DNA of 13,807 nt from UBA2219 sp964612075 (lineage in GTDB: Bacteria > Desulfobacterota > Deferrimicrobia > Deferrimicrobiales > Deferrimicrobiaceae), in contig CAZTFC010000054.1 of assembly GCA_964612075.1 (NCBI GenBank), positions 1 to 13,807 of the forward strand. Reading direction: 5' to 3'. Below the pieces are notes generated by a model. That model ran no database searches. It saw only the letters and a list, made by a program, of their open reading frames with translations, and was not told the DNA's origin. The position numbers and the translations under genes are program-made. Numbering within the stretch: the stretch's first letter is position 1; every line of letters begins with the position of its first letter. Shown piece by piece: positions 12,128 through 13,807 of the stretch.

Positions 12128-12862
12128 ATGGGGGGCGGGCGGTCCGACGGGCGCAGGCCGGGGGAGATCCGGCCCATCACGGCGACGCTCGGGGTACAGA
12201 AGGCGGCCGAGGGGTCGGTCCTGTTCGCGATGGGGGACACGCGCGTGCTGTGCGCCGCCACGGTCGAGGAGCGGGTCCCGCCGTTCCTCCGCGGCACGGG
12301 GAAGGGATGGGTCACCGCGGAGTACTCCATGCTCCCGCGCTCGACGGGGTCGCGGGTCGCCCGCGAGGGGCGCACCGGGAAGGTGCAGGGGCGCACGTAC
12401 GAGATCCAGCGCCTCGTGGGGAGGTCGCTGCGGGCGGTCGTCGACTTCGAGGCGCTCGGCGAGCGGACGATCACGCTCGACTGCGACGTGCTGCAGGCCG
12501 ACGGGGGGACGCGCACGGCCTCCATCAACGGGGCGTGGATCGCCCTGTGGCAGGCGTGCCGCGGGCTGGTGGAGGCGGGGCGGGCGCCGCGCAACCCGCT
12601 GCTCGGCCAGGTCGCGGCGGTGAGCGTCGGGGTCGTGGGGGGGAAGGTGCTCGCGGACCTCGACTACGCCGAGGACTCGGCGGCGGAAGTGGACATGAAC
12701 GTGGTGATGACGGCGGACGGGAGGCTCATCGAGGTGCAGGGGACGGCGGAGCGGGAGCCGTTCACCCGCCACCGTCTCGACGCCATGCTGGCCATGGCGG
12801 CGTCCGCCGGGAGGAAGGTCCTCGCGGCGCAGAGAAGATGGACGAAGGGGGGCGGCGGATGA
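12128..12862 (+). CDS. rph: Ribonuclease PH
   Basis: The product has 244 residues, close to the usual 238-245. RNase PH is a phosphate-dependent 3'-5' exoribonuclease that trims the 3' trailer of tRNA precursors and releases nucleoside diphosphates; the active enzyme is a ring-shaped hexamer in the cytoplasm. Family motifs are unbroken: EGSVLFAMGDTRVLCAAT near the N-terminus, GWVTAEYSMLPRST, the phosphate-binding LQADGGTRTASI (residues 122-133, with T128-R129), and the acidic segment EDSAAEVDMNVVM with D183 and D189. The end IEVQGTAEREPFTRH is also typical. The stop overlaps the rdgB start by 4 nt (ATGA). The partnership with rdgB, with a tRNA gene close downstream, is a widespread housekeeping arrangement. 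It lies 66 nt after the diguanylate cyclase gene; I see no clear promoter in that gap. Confidence 0.98.
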   Translation: MGGGRSDGRRPGEIRPITATLGVQKAAEGSVLFAMGDTRVLCAATVEERVPPFLRGTGKGWVTAEYSMLPRSTGSRVAREGRTGKVQGRTYEIQRLVGRSLRAVVDFEALGERTITLDCDVLQADGGTRTASINGAWIALWQACRGLVEAGRAPRNPLLGQVAAVSVGVVGGKVLADLDYAEDSAAEVDMNVVMTADGRLIEVQGTAEREPFTRHRLDAMLAMAASAGRKVLAAQRRWTKGGGG

Positions 12863-13467
12863 AGCTCGTGATCGCCACGAAGAACCGGGGAAAGGTGGTG
12901 GAGATCCGGTCGCTGCTGGGATTGGCGATTCAGAAGAACGTGGAGGTCGCCACGCTGGTGGAGATGCCCTCCGTCGCGGAGCCCAGGGAGACCGGCAAGA
13001 CCTTCGCCGAGAACGCGAAGATCAAGGCGCTCCATTACGCCCAGGCGCTTAAAGTCCTGTGCATCGCGGACGACTCGGGGCTCTCGGTGGACGCGCTTGG
13101 CGGGATGCCCGGCGTGCTTTCCGCCCGCTTCGCGGGGCAGGGGGCGACCGACGAGCAGAACATCGCCCTTCTGCTCCAGGAGCTGAAGGACAAGCCGCGC
13201 CCGTGGAAGGCGGCTTTCGTCTGCGTGGCGACGGCGGCGCTCCCGGGTCGGGTGGTCGCGCAGGCCACCGCGAAGGTGGAAGGGGAGATCCTCCCGGCCC
13301 CCCGCGGGCTGGGGGGCTTCGGCTACGACCCCGTCTTCCTCGTCTCCCCGCTGGGGAAGACGATGTCGGAGCTGCCGATGGAGGAGAAGAACAAGATCAG
13401 CCACCGGGGCGTGGCGATGCGGGCGCTGATCGCGGAAATGAAGAACGCGGGGGTCCTCCTGGCCTGA
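12859..13467 (+). CDS. rdgB: dITP/XTP pyrophosphatase (Ham1/RdgB family)
   Basis: The product has 202 residues, typical length. The enzyme hydrolyses non-canonical purine triphosphates (dITP, XTP, ITP) to monophosphate and pyrophosphate, keeping inosine and xanthine out of DNA and RNA; it is a cytoplasmic dimer needing Mg2+. Motifs seen: the substrate-binding TKNRGK (residues 7-12), TFAENAKIKA, the acidic catalytic patch ADDSGLSVDALGGMPG with D71-D72, GFGYDP (153-158) and SHRG (181-184). The ATG at 12859 overlaps the rph stop and starts directly with the conserved MKLVIATKNRGK. The frame is open upstream, but that is rph read out of frame. The final codons form the left arm of a strong hairpin at 13443-13481. 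Confidence 0.98.
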   Translation: MKLVIATKNRGKVVEIRSLLGLAIQKNVEVATLVEMPSVAEPRETGKTFAENAKIKALHYAQALKVLCIADDSGLSVDALGGMPGVLSARFAGQGATDEQNIALLLQELKDKPRPWKAAFVCVATAALPGRVVAQATAKVEGEILPAPRGLGGFGYDPVFLVSPLGKTMSELPMEEKNKISHRGVAMRALIAEMKNAGVLLA

Positions 13468-13481
13468 AGGCCCCCGCGTTC
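13443..13481. terminator. GC-rich hairpin, probable terminator at the end of rdgB, possibly bidirectional
   Basis: GAACGCGGGGGTCC (13443-13456) pairs with GGCCCCCGCGTTC (13469-13481), about 13 bp with one bulged base and a 12-nt loop containing the rdgB stop codon. A short TTTT tract follows at 13488-13491. The T-tract is weak and displaced by several bases, so efficiency is uncertain. The candidate - strand gene ends at 13493, so the hairpin sits between convergent genes and could stop both. Confidence 0.6.
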
Positions 13482-13492
13482 GACCGGTTTTC

Positions 13493-13606
13493 CTACCCGA
13501 GTACCGTTGCGGCCACCATGGCCAGGATCATCGCCGAATAGACCCAGACCCTTATACGCATGTCCCGCGGGAGCGATCCCGCGGTCTCCTTCGCGCCGGT
13601 TCCCAT
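13493..13606 (-). CDS. Candidate small single-helix membrane protein (37 residues)
   Basis: On the - strand an ATG at 13606-13604 follows AGGAGGG with a 6-nt gap, and runs to a TAG at 13495-13493. The product begins MGTGAKETAGSLPRDMR (residues 1-17) and continues with a hydrophobic segment IRVWVYSAMILAMVAATVLG (residues 18-37). That is a soluble, mildly charged N-terminal stretch with Arg before one transmembrane helix that ends at the C-terminus. A second ATG two codons upstream (13612) directly abuts the Shine-Dalgarno and is less likely. I do not recognise the family. Support comes from the near-perfect ribosome binding site, the clear helix and the position against the hairpin that ends rdgB. 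Against it: very short length, and a perfect 8-bp inverted repeat inside the coding part. Function unknown. Confidence 0.5.
   Translation of the reverse strand: MGTGAKETAGSLPRDMRIRVWVYSAMILAMVAATVLG
13565..13584. repeat. Perfect 8-bp inverted repeat with GCGA loop
   Basis: CCGCGGGA (13565-13572) and TCCCGCGG (13577-13584) flank GCGA. In a + strand transcript the loop would be a stable GNRA tetraloop. No T-run follows on either strand, so it is not an obvious terminator. It falls within the candidate small - strand gene. Confidence 0.7.
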
Positions 13607-13612
13607 CTTCAT

Positions 13613-13619
13613 CCCTCCT
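13613..13619 (-). promoter_or_regulatory. Shine-Dalgarno of the candidate small membrane protein
   Basis: CCCTCCT on the + strand reads AGGAGGG on the - strand, 6 nt before the preferred ATG. It is one of the strongest ribosome binding sites in the window and the main reason to take the short frame seriously. Confidence 0.5.
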
Positions 13620-13756
13620 GTTCAAGGGACTCGATCGTGATGCCTTTTACGGGTCCGATGAATTAGGTTCCGGGGGACGCGGGAAGTTTCGCCCCGGACA
13701 TCGGATCCCCGGCCGGGCGCGGCCATGGTAAACTTTCTTTCCGAAAGCCCGAGCGT
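13620..13756. other. Non-coding spacer before tRNA-Pro, with a possible -10 element
   Basis: No gene is seen here. A 7-bp inverted repeat (TCCGGGG at 13669-13675, CCCCGGA at 13692-13698) could form a hairpin. TAAACT at 13729-13734 is a possible -10 for the tRNA, giving a start near 13741, but no good -35 lies 16-18 nt upstream. The promoter of the divergently placed small - strand gene should also be here; none was identified. Confidence 0.3.
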
Positions 13757-13807
13757 CGGGACGTGGCGCAGCCTGGCAGCGCATCTGCTTTGGGAGCAGA
13801 GGGCCGC
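13757..13807 (+). tRNA. tRNA-Pro(UGG), 3' truncated by the window end
   Basis: The acceptor strand CGGGACG (13757-13763), the D-arm GCGC-AGCCTGGCA-GCGC, and the anticodon stem TCTGC/GCAGA with loop TTTGGGA are all in register. The anticodon TGG is at 13791-13793. The variable loop begins and the sequence ends before the T-arm. tRNA-Pro(UGG) reads CCA and other CCN codons. The T-arm and 3' acceptor strand cannot be checked here. Confidence 0.93.

Noticed and set aside
10180..12862. Apparent shift in arginine codons from nearly all CGG to a CGG/CGC mix from mid-kinase onward
   Set aside because: I noticed it by eye without a full count. It may reflect conserved, more highly expressed domains, and is not enough to claim a recombination point.
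1..13807. Insertion sequences, integrase genes, CRISPR arrays or attachment sites at the tRNA
   Set aside because: No transposase or integrase motif, no regularly spaced repeats, and the window ends within the tRNA, so an attachment site at its 3' end could not be seen.

Overview
The window is high-GC bacterial DNA (clearly above 60% G+C by eye) that is almost entirely coding. All recognisable protein genes but one lie on the + strand. Gram-negative origin is shown by an OmpA-type peptidoglycan-binding domain attached to a large outer-membrane beta-barrel. The order rph - rdgB - tRNA-Pro(UGG) at the right end recalls Geobacter-like (Desulfuromonadia/Desulfobacterota) chromosomes. That is from memory and not tested, so the taxonomic guess is weak to moderate.

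Left part (1-7889), cell-surface block: the 3' end of one DUF11-type secreted protein (<1-330), a second small DUF11 protein (500-1033), a third secreted DUF11 protein (1095-2108), and a giant 1915-residue protein (2142-7889). The giant protein strings together a signal peptide, two DUF11 repeats, an SdrD-B-like calcium-binding domain, Ig-like domains, a beta-barrel of roughly 780 residues, a proline-rich linker, a FlgD-like Ig segment, an OmpA peptidoglycan-binding domain and a C-terminal Ig-like tail.

Middle part (7886-12061), inner-membrane and signalling block: a single-pass membrane protein with a periplasmic FecR domain plus Ig-like domains, a Cache-HAMP sensor histidine kinase, and a REC-GGDEF response regulator with intact catalytic (GGEEF) and product-inhibition (RxxD) motifs. 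Overlaps and short gaps (4-nt overlap, 20-nt gap, 8-nt overlap) tie these genes to the giant barrel gene, so surface structure and c-di-GMP signalling look like one operon.

Right part (12128-13807), housekeeping: RNase PH (rph) and the XTP/dITP pyrophosphatase (rdgB) overlap by 4 nt. A strong hairpin overlaps the rdgB 3' end. A candidate 37-residue single-helix membrane protein faces it on the - strand (13493-13606), and the window ends inside tRNA-Pro(UGG).

Working model (inference): the stand-alone DUF11 proteins form or decorate a surface structure. The giant protein anchors it in the outer membrane and to peptidoglycan, and the FecR/Ig protein contacts it from the inner membrane. The histidine kinase reads the periplasm and sets c-di-GMP through the diguanylate cyclase. 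No mobile element, CRISPR array or riboswitch was seen.
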